This document shows positions 53,162-61,375 of a stretch of DNA of 64,000 bases, piece by piece. Source of the DNA: Lachnospiraceae bacterium (GTDB taxonomy: Bacteria > Bacillota > Clostridia > Lachnospirales > Lachnospiraceae). Below the pieces are notes generated by a model, which worked only from the letters and a program-made list of their open reading frames with translations, had not been told where the DNA came from and ran no database searches. Each line of letters starts with the position of its first letter. Position 1 is the first letter of the stretch. The translations under genes and the position numbers were made by a program. The stretch is taken from assembly GCA_028693165.1 (NCBI GenBank), contig JAQUVX010000004.1, positions 62,001 through 126,000 of the forward strand, in the 5' to 3' direction.

Positions 53162-55051
53162 ATGGGAAAGATAGCACTCCTAATACCAAGAGCAGAGGTA
53201 CTCTATCAGGCACACAATATTTTGCAGGAGAAGAAATACGCGATTGATGAGATGCGTGTGATTCATACAGAAGATTCCGTCGTGGAAGCGCGCAAGAGCA
53301 TTGCAGACGGAGCGAATATTATTATTGCCAGAGGTCTGCAGGCATCCTTAATTAAGCAGTATACAGATATTCCGGTGGTCGAGATTGTCATTACAGCGCA
53401 GGAGATGGCTCTTCTGGTTACACGTGCTAAACAGATCATCAAGAAAGAAGTTCCCGTTATTGCTGTGGTGGGATTCAAAAATATGTTCTGCGATATGTCC
53501 TATTTTAATGACATTTATGGGATTGAGTTTCGGACGTACTTTGCAAAAGGAAGTGCAGAACTGAAGGCGGCTGCAGAGACAGCGATCGCGGATGGTGTTG
53601 ACCTGGTGATCGGAGGCGATACTGCAGTAGCAGTGGCTTCGGAACACAAGGTTTCGTCCCTGTTTTTGTCAACTACTGAAGATTCTCTCAGAAATGCATT
53701 CTCAGTTGCAGAGAGCATGAATTATGCCATGGGAGTAGAAAAACGTAATAATGCTCAGATGGAGACCTTGATGGACTATTCCTTTAGTGGTGTGGTTAAA
53801 ATGGATCAGAATGGCCGCATTACAGTTGTCAACCGTATTATGGAAGATATTATGGAGTGTGATGGGAAGACGTTGATCGGAAAACCGGTGATTGAGGTAT
53901 TTCATGATGTTGATGAAGGAAAGCTGAAAGAAGTGTTGTGGCATGGGCTTGAGAGTTATGCGGTATTTATGCAGTATAACAAGACATCCCTGTATGCGAT
54001 TCTGGCGCCGATCACAGTAGAGAATCGGGTTGATGGTGCGATCTTGTCCTGCCATAAGATGCAGAAGAAGACACCGGTTGCACAGGAAGTTCTAAAGCAG
54101 CGTTATCAGCAGGGACTTATCGCTCGTGGAAGATTCGGCGATATTGTTCAACTGTCTAAAACGATGCAGGACACGGTGTATATGGCAAAACTGTATTCTC
54201 AGTCCAATCGCCCGATTCTGATCGTGGGGGAGACCGGAACTGAGAGACGCCTTCTGGCACAGAGTATTCACAATAACAGCATACGCAGTGATGAACCGTT
54301 TGTTATGATCAGCTGTGATGGCCTGGCTGGTGAAAATCAGAAGGAGCTGATCTTCGGTGATCAGGGCAGTGCTGTTGTGGCAGGAAAGGGAACGCTTTTG
54401 ATTCAGGAGGTTGACAAGCTGTCACTGGATAATCAGTATAGTCTGTTTCAGCTGATTCGATATAAGATTCGCAGACAGAGCCTTCACGCAGAACTTCGAG
54501 TCATTGCCACCAGCAAAGTATCGTTGGAAGGTTTGGTTGAAAAAGGAGTATTTCTTGAGGATCTGTACTATGTGCTGAATGGACTTACAATACTGGTTCC
54601 TCCGCTGCGGGAGAGGCGAGAGGATCTGAAGAAGATCATTCAGACCTGCGTGAAATCAACCTGTGATACTTATTCCCGGTATCAGACACTAACGGAGGGA
54701 GCAATGAATATTCTTCTGAATTATCCATGGAAAGGAAATTTGCTTCAGGTTGAGAGTTTTTGTGAGCGGCTGATCCTGATGGTACAGAAGCGGAACATCG
54801 ATGAGGCTGCAGTGAAAAAGCTTCTGAAAGAATTGTATCCAACGGAAGGAACAGAGAAGCAGGCAGGAATGCAGTCCGGTGAAAAGCCTCAGAGCGGCTA
54901 TCAGTACCAGAGTCAGGAGGCAATCCGTTTGATTGAGGCGCTTCAGGAATTTAGCGGTAACCGTCAGCAGACAGCAAAAAAACTGGGAATCAGTACAGCT
55001 ACACTGTGGCGTCACATGAAAAAGTATGGAATACAGGAACAGAGTGAATGA
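53162..55051 (+). CDS. PrpR_N-PAS-AAA-Fis regulator with degenerate sigma54-contact region
   Basis: A 629-residue regulator. Residues about 1-175 resemble the PrpR N-terminal sensor domain; 190-290 a PAS domain (MDYSFSGVVKMDQNGRITVVN); 335-560 an AAA+ domain; about 595-625 a Fis helix-turn-helix (GNRQQTAKKLGISTATLWRHM). The AAA+ part is damaged for classic function: the Walker A reads GETGTERR (356-363) rather than GETGTGKE, Walker B is LLIQEV (412-417) with Gln for Asp, and the loop that should hold GAFTGA is absent, the space between IFG and GTLL being about a dozen residues short. PPLRERREDL is kept. The ATG at 53162 has GAGGAG 7 bases upstream. It probably controls the glucarate genes next to it without sigma54. 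Confidence 0.9.
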   Translation: MGKIALLIPRAEVLYQAHNILQEKKYAIDEMRVIHTEDSVVEARKSIADGANIIIARGLQASLIKQYTDIPVVEIVITAQEMALLVTRAKQIIKKEVPVIAVVGFKNMFCDMSYFNDIYGIEFRTYFAKGSAELKAAAETAIADGVDLVIGGDTAVAVASEHKVSSLFLSTTEDSLRNAFSVAESMNYAMGVEKRNNAQMETLMDYSFSGVVKMDQNGRITVVNRIMEDIMECDGKTLIGKPVIEVFHDVDEGKLKEVLWHGLESYAVFMQYNKTSLYAILAPITVENRVDGAILSCHKMQKKTPVAQEVLKQRYQQGLIARGRFGDIVQLSKTMQDTVYMAKLYSQSNRPILIVGETGTERRLLAQSIHNNSIRSDEPFVMISCDGLAGENQKELIFGDQGSAVVAGKGTLLIQEVDKLSLDNQYSLFQLIRYKIRRQSLHAELRVIATSKVSLEGLVEKGVFLEDLYYVLNGLTILVPPLRERREDLKKIIQTCVKSTCDTYSRYQTLTEGAMNILLNYPWKGNLLQVESFCERLILMVQKRNIDEAAVKKLLKELYPTEGTEKQAGMQSGEKPQSGYQYQSQEAIRLIEALQEFSGNRQQTAKKLGISTATLWRHMKKYGIQEQSE

Positions 55052-55076
55052 TGTGAATTAAACATGAAACAAAACG

Positions 55077-55111
55077 GGCGATAATATTTCATATATTGAA
55101 ATATTATCGCC
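55077..55111. promoter_or_regulatory. Perfect palindrome upstream of garR
   Basis: GGCGATAATATTTCA (55077-55091), 5 bases, TGAAATATTATCGCC (55097-55111): a perfect 15-base inverted repeat followed by TTTGTACA. It may end the regulator transcript, but its right half recurs at 59707 at the same distance from a promoter, which points to a binding site. Confidence 0.75.
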
Positions 55112-55152
55112 TTTGTACATGATTGGAGGTCCTAATTCGTTCATTCGGTCCA

Positions 55153-55181
55153 TTGTGAGAAACAAAGTTATTTCTTATAAT
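55153..55181 (+). promoter_or_regulatory. Sigma70-type promoter of garR operon
   Basis: TTGTGA (55153-55158), 17-base spacer, TATAAT (55176-55181), followed by CAACTCAT. No -24/-12 sigma54 promoter can be seen. Confidence 0.8.
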
Positions 55182-55238
55182 CAACTCATGATTAATGGTA
55201 ACAGATAGTTGAATTTCAAGAAAGAAAGAGGTAGAGAA

Positions 55239-56123
55239 ATGAAAATAGGATTTATTGGATTAGGAATTATGGGCAGACCGATGGCGAAGAACCTGATTAA
55301 GGCTGGACATGAGCTGGTAGTATTTGATTTCAATAAAGACGCAGTCGCAGACCTGGTATCCTGCGGTGCTGCAGAGGCAGCTGGCGGCGCGGAGGTTGCA
55401 AAACAGTGTGAGACAGTCATCACTATGGTTCCGAATTCACCGCACGTAAGAGCGGCGGTTCTTGGCGAAGGCGGTGTTATGGAAGGCGCAAAGGCTGGCA
55501 CGGTCATCATTGATATGAGTTCGATCGACCCAACTGAGAGCAAGGCGATCGGTGCTGAACTGGCCAAAAAGGGTATCGATATGATGGACTGTCCGGTATC
55601 TGGCGGAGAGCCAAAGGCAATCGATGGCACATTGTCAGTTATGTGCGGCGGTAAGAAAGAGCTGTTCGATAAATACTATGATATGCTTATGGTTATGGCT
55701 GGTTCTGTTGTTTATGTGGGAGAACTGGGCTCCGGTAATGTTGCAAAGCTGGCGAATCAGATGGTAGTGGCGGTCAATATCGCAGCAGTAGCAGAAGCTC
55801 TGACTTTTGCAAAGAAAGCAGGTACTGATCCGGAACTGGTATATCAGGCAATCAGAGGAGGTCTGGCAGGTTCTACGGTTATGGATGCGAAGGCACCGAT
55901 GATGCTGGCAGGAAACTACAAGCCGGGTTTCCGTATTGAACTTCATATCAAAGACTTAAACAACGCAATCAATGCAGCACATGCAATCAGTTCGCCGGCA
56001 CCATTGACGGCACAGCTGATGGAAATGATGCAGTTCTTGAAATCTGAAGGATTAGAGAAGAATGATCATGCAAGTCTTGTTAAATATTATGAGAAGATTT
56101 CAGGTGCATCAGTCGTAAAATAA
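55239..56123 (+). CDS. garR: Tartronate semialdehyde reductase (2-hydroxy-3-oxopropionate reductase)
   Basis: A 294-residue beta-hydroxyacid dehydrogenase. The Rossmann start MKIGFIGLGIMGRPMAKNLIKAG, the substrate motif MDCPVSGGEPKAIDGTLSVM near 120, and the catalytic Lys in GSGNVAKLANQMVV near 170 identify the family. GarR reduces tartronate semialdehyde to glycerate. The ATG at 55239 starts the Rossmann fold; an in-frame start at 55209 adds ten residues with no support. First gene of the glucarate operon, directly followed by the aldolase that would make its substrate. Confidence 0.94.
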   Translation: MKIGFIGLGIMGRPMAKNLIKAGHELVVFDFNKDAVADLVSCGAAEAAGGAEVAKQCETVITMVPNSPHVRAAVLGEGGVMEGAKAGTVIIDMSSIDPTESKAIGAELAKKGIDMMDCPVSGGEPKAIDGTLSVMCGGKKELFDKYYDMLMVMAGSVVYVGELGSGNVAKLANQMVVAVNIAAVAEALTFAKKAGTDPELVYQAIRGGLAGSTVMDAKAPMMLAGNYKPGFRIELHIKDLNNAINAAHAISSPAPLTAQLMEMMQFLKSEGLEKNDHASLVKYYEKISGASVVK

Positions 56124-56143
56124 AAGGATGGAGAGGGAAGCAC

Positions 56144-57049
56144 ATGGCTTTAAATACAGATTTTATGAAGGGTGTAGTTGTTCCGATGATTACCCCGATC
56201 GATGCGGACGAACGCATTGATGAAAAAAGAATAAAAGAACAGATTGATTATGTCATTGACGGCGGCACTATGGGAATTCTGCTGTTTGGAAGCAATGGTG
56301 AGTTCTATCAGTTTGAAGAAGATGAGATGGAGCGCGGTTTGAAGATTACAGTGGAGCATGTGGCTGGCCGTGTGCCAGTGTACTTTGGCATTGGTGCGAT
56401 CAGCACGAGAAAATGCTGCAGACTGGCAAAGATGGCAGTGGCCAATGGAGCTCAGAGTATTTCTGTACTGCAGCCGATGTTCTTAAAACCAACGGAGGCA
56501 GAGCTTTTTCTGCATTTTAAGACGATAGCGGACAGTATACCTGAGACCCCGATGCTTCTGTATAATAATCCTGGACGTGTAAATTACACCTTATCGGCAA
56601 ATCTGGTAGATCGTCTGGCACATGAAGTCCCGAACATTGTTGGAATGAAGGATACCAGTGGGGATATTACTCAGACAGCAGAATTTATTCGTAGAACCAG
56701 AGATGTAAACTTTAAAGTGTTTGGCGGAAAAGATACATTATTATATGCATCCATGTGTCACGGCGCGGTCGGCGGTGTATGTACCGCAGCAAACTTTATG
56801 CCAGAGCTGATTAATGACGTTTATTATAAATTTGCTGAAGGAGACCTGCAGGGTTCTCTGGAAGCGCAGTTCAAGCTGAATCCGGTACGCCTTTCTATGG
56901 ATCCGGCAAGCTTTCCGGTTGCTGCAAAAGACATGGCGAATCTTCGCGGACGTGATGTTGGTGTTCCATATCTGCCAAGCCTGCCGACTCCGGAAGGACC
57001 GGCATTAAACGGAATCAGGAAAGCCATGGAAGAGGCTGGATTAATTTAA
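56144..57049 (+). CDS. DapA/NAL-superfamily lyase, probable 5-keto-4-deoxyglucarate aldolase
   Basis: A 301-residue class I aldolase of the dihydrodipicolinate synthase/N-acetylneuraminate lyase superfamily. Catalytic Tyr in LLYNNPGRVNYTLS near 137 and Schiff-base Lys in VGMKDTSGD near 165 are present, as is the GSNGEFYQF carboxylate-binding loop near 47. With garR, glycerate kinase and gudD around it, the fitting reaction is cleavage of 5-keto-4-deoxyglucarate to pyruvate and tartronate semialdehyde, the job of GarL in E. coli. GarL belongs to another family (HpcH/HpaI), and no GarL homologue is seen, so this would be a replacement. A dehydratase role (KdgD-like) is the main alternative, but then garR would have no substrate. 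Confidence 0.85.
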   Translation: MALNTDFMKGVVVPMITPIDADERIDEKRIKEQIDYVIDGGTMGILLFGSNGEFYQFEEDEMERGLKITVEHVAGRVPVYFGIGAISTRKCCRLAKMAVANGAQSISVLQPMFLKPTEAELFLHFKTIADSIPETPMLLYNNPGRVNYTLSANLVDRLAHEVPNIVGMKDTSGDITQTAEFIRRTRDVNFKVFGGKDTLLYASMCHGAVGGVCTAANFMPELINDVYYKFAEGDLQGSLEAQFKLNPVRLSMDPASFPVAAKDMANLRGRDVGVPYLPSLPTPEGPALNGIRKAMEEAGLI

Positions 57050-57151
57050 GCAAATAAATACGCACATCAAGAAAAGACTGGTGCCGGATTAAACTGGTTG
57101 ACGGTCTTTTTTGATCATAGTAATATGGCATATGGAAAAGGAGAAGCGTAT

Positions 57152-58297
57152 ATGAAATTCTTATTTGCATCAGATTCGTTTAAAGGAACTTTGTCATCAG
57201 AAAAGATTATAGAGTTGTTGGATCACGCAGCGCAGCGGCATTTTCCGGATTGCAAGACGATGGGAGTGCCGATTGCTGACGGTGGAGAAGGAACCGTAGA
57301 TGCCGTGATTGCAGTAACAAAAGGAAGCATGGTGGAAACTGCAGTTCACGGACCACTTATGGAGATGACAAAAGCTTCCTACGGTAAAATTAATGACAGC
57401 TCTGCGATCATTGAGATGGCAGCGGCATCCGGACTTCCGATGGTACCGGAAGCTTTACGCAATCCGGAAAATACCACGACTTACGGTACGGGAGAATTGA
57501 TCAGGGATGCGCTTGACCGGGGCTTTCGCAATATCGCCATTGCAATCGGCGGCAGTGCAACGAATGATGGCGGCATGGGAGCGATGCGTGCGCTTGGCGT
57601 AAGATTTCTGAATGTGGAAGGAAAAGAACTGGATGGTGTTGGTTTGGATCTGGCTGAGGTGGCGGATATTGATATCAGCGGTATTCACCCGGCAATTGCA
57701 GGGACGGCCTTTACAGTTATGTGTGATGTGAACAATCCGTTGACTGGTTTGGACGGAGCAACCCGTACCTTTGGAAAGCAGAAAGGCGGAACAGAGGAGG
57801 TTTTGAACCGTCTGGAAGCGGGCATGGTGAATTATGCGGGAGTTATCAGAAATAAACTTGGTATTGATGTGGATCAGATTGCAGGCGCAGGTGCAGCAGG
57901 CGGACTGGGTGCAGCATTGTGTGTATTTCTGAAAGCTGATCTGAAATCTGGAATAGAGACAGTATTGGATCTGATAGATTTTGATACACTGCTGGATGGA
58001 GTGGATATGGTGGTTACCGGCGAAGGCCGGATTGACTGGCAGTCCGCATTTGGAAAGGTTCCAAGTGGCATTGGTATGCGCTGTAAGATGAAAAAGATCC
58101 CGGCAGTAGCAATCGTAGGGGGGATGGGCGATGGTGCCGAAAAGATTTATGAATTTGGAATCGACAGTATTATACCGACCATTAACGGAGCCATGAATAT
58201 CAGAGAAGCCTGTGACCGGGCAGAGGAATTGTACGCAGGTGCAGCAGACAGAATGTTTCGAATGATAAAAGTGGGACAGCAGATACATCGCAAATAG
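57152..58297 (+). CDS. glxK: Glycerate kinase (type 1)
   Basis: A 381-residue GK1-family glycerate kinase: [13 protein letters not shown] at the start, [13 protein letters not shown] near 40, [19 protein letters not shown] near 130, and [14 protein letters not shown] near 248. It phosphorylates D-glycerate from GarR to 2-phosphoglycerate, feeding glycolysis. The ATG at 57152 has AAAGGAG upstream. The 102-base gap from the aldolase gene contains AAAAGAC and GTCTTTT arms with a T-run (57072-57112), perhaps a partial terminator. Confidence 0.93.
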   Translation: MKFLFASDSFKGTLSSEKIIELLDHAAQRHFPDCKTMGVPIADGGEGTVDAVIAVTKGSMVETAVHGPLMEMTKASYGKINDSSAIIEMAAASGLPMVPEALRNPENTTTYGTGELIRDALDRGFRNIAIAIGGSATNDGGMGAMRALGVRFLNVEGKELDGVGLDLAEVADIDISGIHPAIAGTAFTVMCDVNNPLTGLDGATRTFGKQKGGTEEVLNRLEAGMVNYAGVIRNKLGIDVDQIAGAGAAGGLGAALCVFLKADLKSGIETVLDLIDFDTLLDGVDMVVTGEGRIDWQSAFGKVPSGIGMRCKMKKIPAVAIVGGMGDGAEKIYEFGIDSIIPTINGAMNIREACDRAEELYAGAADRMFRMIKVGQQIHRK

Positions 58298-58319
58298 CGA
58301 GAAAAGAGGAGAATTTATC

Positions 58320-59648
58320 TTGGTACCAACAATTGTAAAAATGGAAGTTTATCCGGTGGCAGGAAAAGATTGCATGGAGCTGAATTTAAGTGGAGCGCAT
58401 GCTCCTTATTTCACAAGAAATGTTGTTGTATTGACAGCAGATAATGGAGAGACCGGCGTTGGCGAAGTCCCAGGTGGGAAGAAGATCACGAAAGCGCTGG
58501 AGGAATGTATCAGCATTGTGGAAGGGACGAAGATTTCTCAGTATAAAAGTACTCTGTTAAAGGTGAAAGCATATCTGGCTTCAAAGGGGGAAGAAGATGT
58601 TCGCGGAAATCAGACGTTTGATCTGCGTACTGGTGTTCACGTGATCACGGCAATCGAAGCACCATGCCTGGATTTGCTTGGCAAGTATTTGGGTGTCCCT
58701 GTTTGCGAACTTCTGGGAGATGGTCAGCAGAGAGACAAAGTCCGCATGCTGGGATATTTGTTCTTTGTAGGAGACAGAAAGAAAACGGATCTTCCTTATG
58801 CTGAGGAACCGGATGCAGAGTGTGAGTGGTATCGCATCCGCCATGAGGAAGCTTTGGCGGCAGAGAAGATTGTGGCATTTGCACAAGCAACTCAGAAAAA
58901 ATATGGTTTTCAGGATTTTAAACTGAAGGGAGGAGTTCTGCCAGGAAATGAAGAAATGGATGTGATACGTGCGTTGAAAAAAGCGTTTCCAGATGCAAGA
59001 ATCGATCTGGATCCGAACGGCGGATGGCTGTTAGAGGAAGCTGTAGAATATGTAAAAGGTATGCAGGGAATTCTGACTTATTGTGAAGATCCATGCGGAG
59101 CTGAGGGCGTTTACTCTGGAAGAGAGATTATGTCTGAATTCCGTCGTCGTACCGGTTTCCCGACAGCGACCAATATGATTGCAACAGACTGGAGAGAGGT
59201 TGGACATTCTCTGGAATCGCAGGCGGTTGATATCATTCTGGCTGATCCACATTTTTGGACAATGGCTGGCTCTGTAAGAGTTGCTCAGATGTGTCGCGAT
59301 TTCGGTTATACCTGGGGATCCCATTCGAACAATCATTTTGATATCTCTCTGGCCATGTTTACTCAGGTAGGGGCTGCTGTTCCAGGCAGATACAATGCGA
59401 TCGATACGCACTGGATCTGGCAGGAAGGATTGGAAAGACTGACAAAAGAGCCGCTTCAAATCAAAGAAGGCTGCGTGGAGGTGCCGAAGAAACCGGGGCT
59501 TGGTATTGAGGTGGATATGGAGCAGATTAAGAAAGCACACCAGCTGTATCTGGATTGTTGTTTAGGAGGACGTGATGACGCCATGGGTATGCAGTATCTG
59601 ATTCCTGGCTGGACATTTAATGCAAAGAAGCCCTGTCTGGTTCGATGA
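58320..59648 (+). CDS. gudD: Glucarate dehydratase
   Basis: A 442-residue enolase-superfamily enzyme starting at a TTG codon behind AGAGGAG. The N-terminus [26 protein letters not shown] is the GudD form. Catalytic elements are intact: Lys in [13 protein letters not shown] (about 200), metal ligands in DLDPNGGW (about 228), TYCEDPCG (about 260) and ATNMIATDW (about 283), and the His base in [12 protein letters not shown] (about 335). It dehydrates D-glucarate (and L-idarate) to 5-keto-4-deoxyglucarate, the first step here. It is the last gene of the first transcription unit. Confidence 0.96.
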   Translation: MVPTIVKMEVYPVAGKDCMELNLSGAHAPYFTRNVVVLTADNGETGVGEVPGGKKITKALEECISIVEGTKISQYKSTLLKVKAYLASKGEEDVRGNQTFDLRTGVHVITAIEAPCLDLLGKYLGVPVCELLGDGQQRDKVRMLGYLFFVGDRKKTDLPYAEEPDAECEWYRIRHEEALAAEKIVAFAQATQKKYGFQDFKLKGGVLPGNEEMDVIRALKKAFPDARIDLDPNGGWLLEEAVEYVKGMQGILTYCEDPCGAEGVYSGREIMSEFRRRTGFPTATNMIATDWREVGHSLESQAVDIILADPHFWTMAGSVRVAQMCRDFGYTWGSHSNNHFDISLAMFTQVGAAVPGRYNAIDTHWIWQEGLERLTKEPLQIKEGCVEVPKKPGLGIEVDMEQIKKAHQLYLDCCLGGRDDAMGMQYLIPGWTFNAKKPCLVR

Positions 59649-59696
59649 AATAAGAAATATAAAATGAAAGACATGAAATGAAAATGAGCATATTCG

Positions 59697-59720
59697 TTTC
59701 AGATAGTGAAATGCTATCGC
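59697..59720. promoter_or_regulatory. Upstream regulatory site of the tct operon
   Basis: TTTCA (59697-59701), 5 bases, TGAAATGCTATCGC (59707-59720). It repeats the core of the palindrome at 55077-55111, and TGAAAT lies 78 bases before the -10 box here against 79 there. The left half-site is imperfect. Confidence 0.7.
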
Positions 59721-59761
59721 TTTTGTAGAGAAAAGACAGGTTCTTTTAGGCAATCCATCTA

Positions 59762-59790
59762 TTGTTGAATCATAGGTAGTTTTGTATAAT
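59762..59790 (+). promoter_or_regulatory. Sigma70-type promoter of the tct operon
   Basis: TTGTTG (59762-59767), 17-base spacer, TATAAT (59785-59790), followed by GAACTCAT, near-identical to CAACTCAT after the garR promoter. Confidence 0.8.
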
Positions 59791-59849
59791 GAACTCATCG
59801 CAACAACAAGATTAAAATACAATTTTCACAAAAAAGGAGAGGTATGATA

Positions 59850-60842
59850 ATGAAAAAAAGTGTATTGAAAAGAGGTTTGGCTTTAGCGTTAGGTTGTATG
59901 CTGATTACCGGTATGACAGGCTGCAGCACATCAAAAGAGTATCCGTCCAAAGATATTCAGTTCTACATCAGTGCTGATGCAGGCGGCGGTACCGATGGCA
60001 TCACCAGAAAGGTAACACAGATTATTGAAGCAAATACGGATGCAAAATTCTATATGGTCAATAAACCGGGCGTAAATGATGCTGTAGCAGCAAGCCTTTG
60101 CATGGACGCGAAAGCGGATGGTTATACCATCTGCAATGTAAATTACGGATCAACAGTAACAGCTGTATACAATCAGGTTATTGAAAACTACAGCATGGAT
60201 CGTCTGAAACCAATTGCACTGGTTACAGAAGAGAGTGATGCAATCATGGTAAGGAAAGGTGCTCCGTTTACGACCTTTGAAGAGATGATCGAATACGCAA
60301 AAGCAAATCCTGGACAGGTTAAGGTTGCTGATCAGGGAATCGGTTCTCGTGTGTATCTGCTGATTACCAAGCTGGAAGAAAAGTACGGCGTAGAGTTCAA
60401 TAAGATATCCTATAGTTCTTCTGCTCCGCAGCGAGAAGCAATGTTAAGCAGCGAAGTTGATGTGGCAGTGACCAGCTTAGGTGATTTTACTTCCCTGCTT
60501 ACCACTGGAGATGCAACCGGTATCTGCGAGTTCAGTTCTGTAAGAAATGCAGCTTATCCGGATGTCCCGACCTGCATCGAGTTGGGAATGGAAGAGTCCT
60601 TCCTTTCCGGATCCTTTATCTTCATTGCAGCACCGGCAGAGACCCCGGACGAGATCGTTCAGTATCTGCAGGATGCATTCCAGCAGGCTGTTGAGAGTGA
60701 TGAGTTCAAGGAGTGGACTGCAACGGTCGGTGTTACCCCTCACTATCTGTCTGCTGCTGATTTGAAACAGTTTATCGCTGATCTGCAGGAGAAGGATTTC
60801 AAGGCTCTTGATGAGTTGAAAGCGCAGGGACTGCTTCAGTAA
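59850..60842 (+). CDS. tctC: Tripartite tricarboxylate-type transporter binding lipoprotein TctC
   Basis: A 330-residue binding protein of the TTT (TctC/Bug) family with a lipoprotein signal (lipobox MTGC, Cys near 25). The first domain carries ISADAGGGTDGITRKV near 40 and NKPGVNDAVAASL near 70, the family dicarboxylate-binding loops, and YPDVPTCIELGM near 235. It binds a carboxylated substrate, here presumably glucarate/galactarate, and delivers it to TctAB. ATG codons at 59844 and 59850 are both possible; the second has a better distance to AAGGAG. It heads the second unit of the glucarate island. Confidence 0.92.
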   Translation: MKKSVLKRGLALALGCMLITGMTGCSTSKEYPSKDIQFYISADAGGGTDGITRKVTQIIEANTDAKFYMVNKPGVNDAVAASLCMDAKADGYTICNVNYGSTVTAVYNQVIENYSMDRLKPIALVTEESDAIMVRKGAPFTTFEEMIEYAKANPGQVKVADQGIGSRVYLLITKLEEKYGVEFNKISYSSSAPQREAMLSSEVDVAVTSLGDFTSLLTTGDATGICEFSSVRNAAYPDVPTCIELGMEESFLSGSFIFIAAPAETPDEIVQYLQDAFQQAVESDEFKEWTATVGVTPHYLSAADLKQFIADLQEKDFKALDELKAQGLLQ

Positions 60843-60857
60843 CAATAAAATATTTGC

Positions 60858-60886
60858 TTATCAGCGGATGGGATATCCGCTGATAA
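60858..60886 (+). promoter_or_regulatory. Hairpin between tctC and tctB
   Basis: TTATCAGCGGAT (60858-60869) and ATCCGCTGATAA (60875-60886) are perfectly complementary with a 5-base loop, then CATTTTAAGG. A leaky terminator or 3' stabiliser favouring tctC over tctBA. Confidence 0.7.
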
Positions 60887-60904
60887 CATTTTAAGGAGTG
60901 CAAT

Positions 60905-61372
60905 ATGAAAAAATATTTGTCAAAAGATGTCCTGACTCCGGCAGGAGTACTGGTATTCCTCATTGCATATGTTTTTGAGGCCATGCAAAATTCAGCACCG
61001 ATCGTCAATGGAGTTCCACAGGAATCCTTCTTCCCACTGATCATTTTTATTGCCGGTGCGATTGCAGATTTGTTTTTGCTGGTATCTGCCTTTAAGAATG
61101 CAAAGGAAACAGAAGCAGTGGCAGAAGAAAAAAATCCACGAAATCTGAAAGCTCTTTATGTGGTCATCGCGGCAGCGGCATTTATCTTCCTGTTTGATCT
61201 TCTTGGTTTTATGATCGTGGCTCCGATCTTTGTATTTGCCATGATGCTGATCTACGATGACAGACCACAGCAGATTCCGAAGAAAATTCTCTTCACGATT
61301 CTGATCACGGCAGTTATTTATGTTCTTTATACGCAGGTATTTGATATTAATTTCCCGGAAATTTGGAGGTAG
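60905..61372 (+). CDS. tctB: TTT transporter small membrane subunit TctB
   Basis: A 155-residue protein with four TM helices, the expected size and topology for TctB. The start lies 18 bases after the tctC/tctB hairpin behind AAGGAG. It partners TctA, encoded three bases after its stop. Primary sequence of TctB is poorly conserved, so the call rests on topology and position between tctC and tctA. Confidence 0.88.
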   Translation: MKKYLSKDVLTPAGVLVFLIAYVFEAMQNSAPIVNGVPQESFFPLIIFIAGAIADLFLLVSAFKNAKETEAVAEEKNPRNLKALYVVIAAAAFIFLFDLLGFMIVAPIFVFAMMLIYDDRPQQIPKKILFTILITAVIYVLYTQVFDINFPEIWR

Positions 61373-61375
61373 CAT

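Noticed and set aside
55112-55238. Sigma54 (-24/-12) promoter in front of garR
   Set aside because: No GG-N10-GC pair of the proper form; a good TTGTGA-17-TATAAT promoter is present instead.
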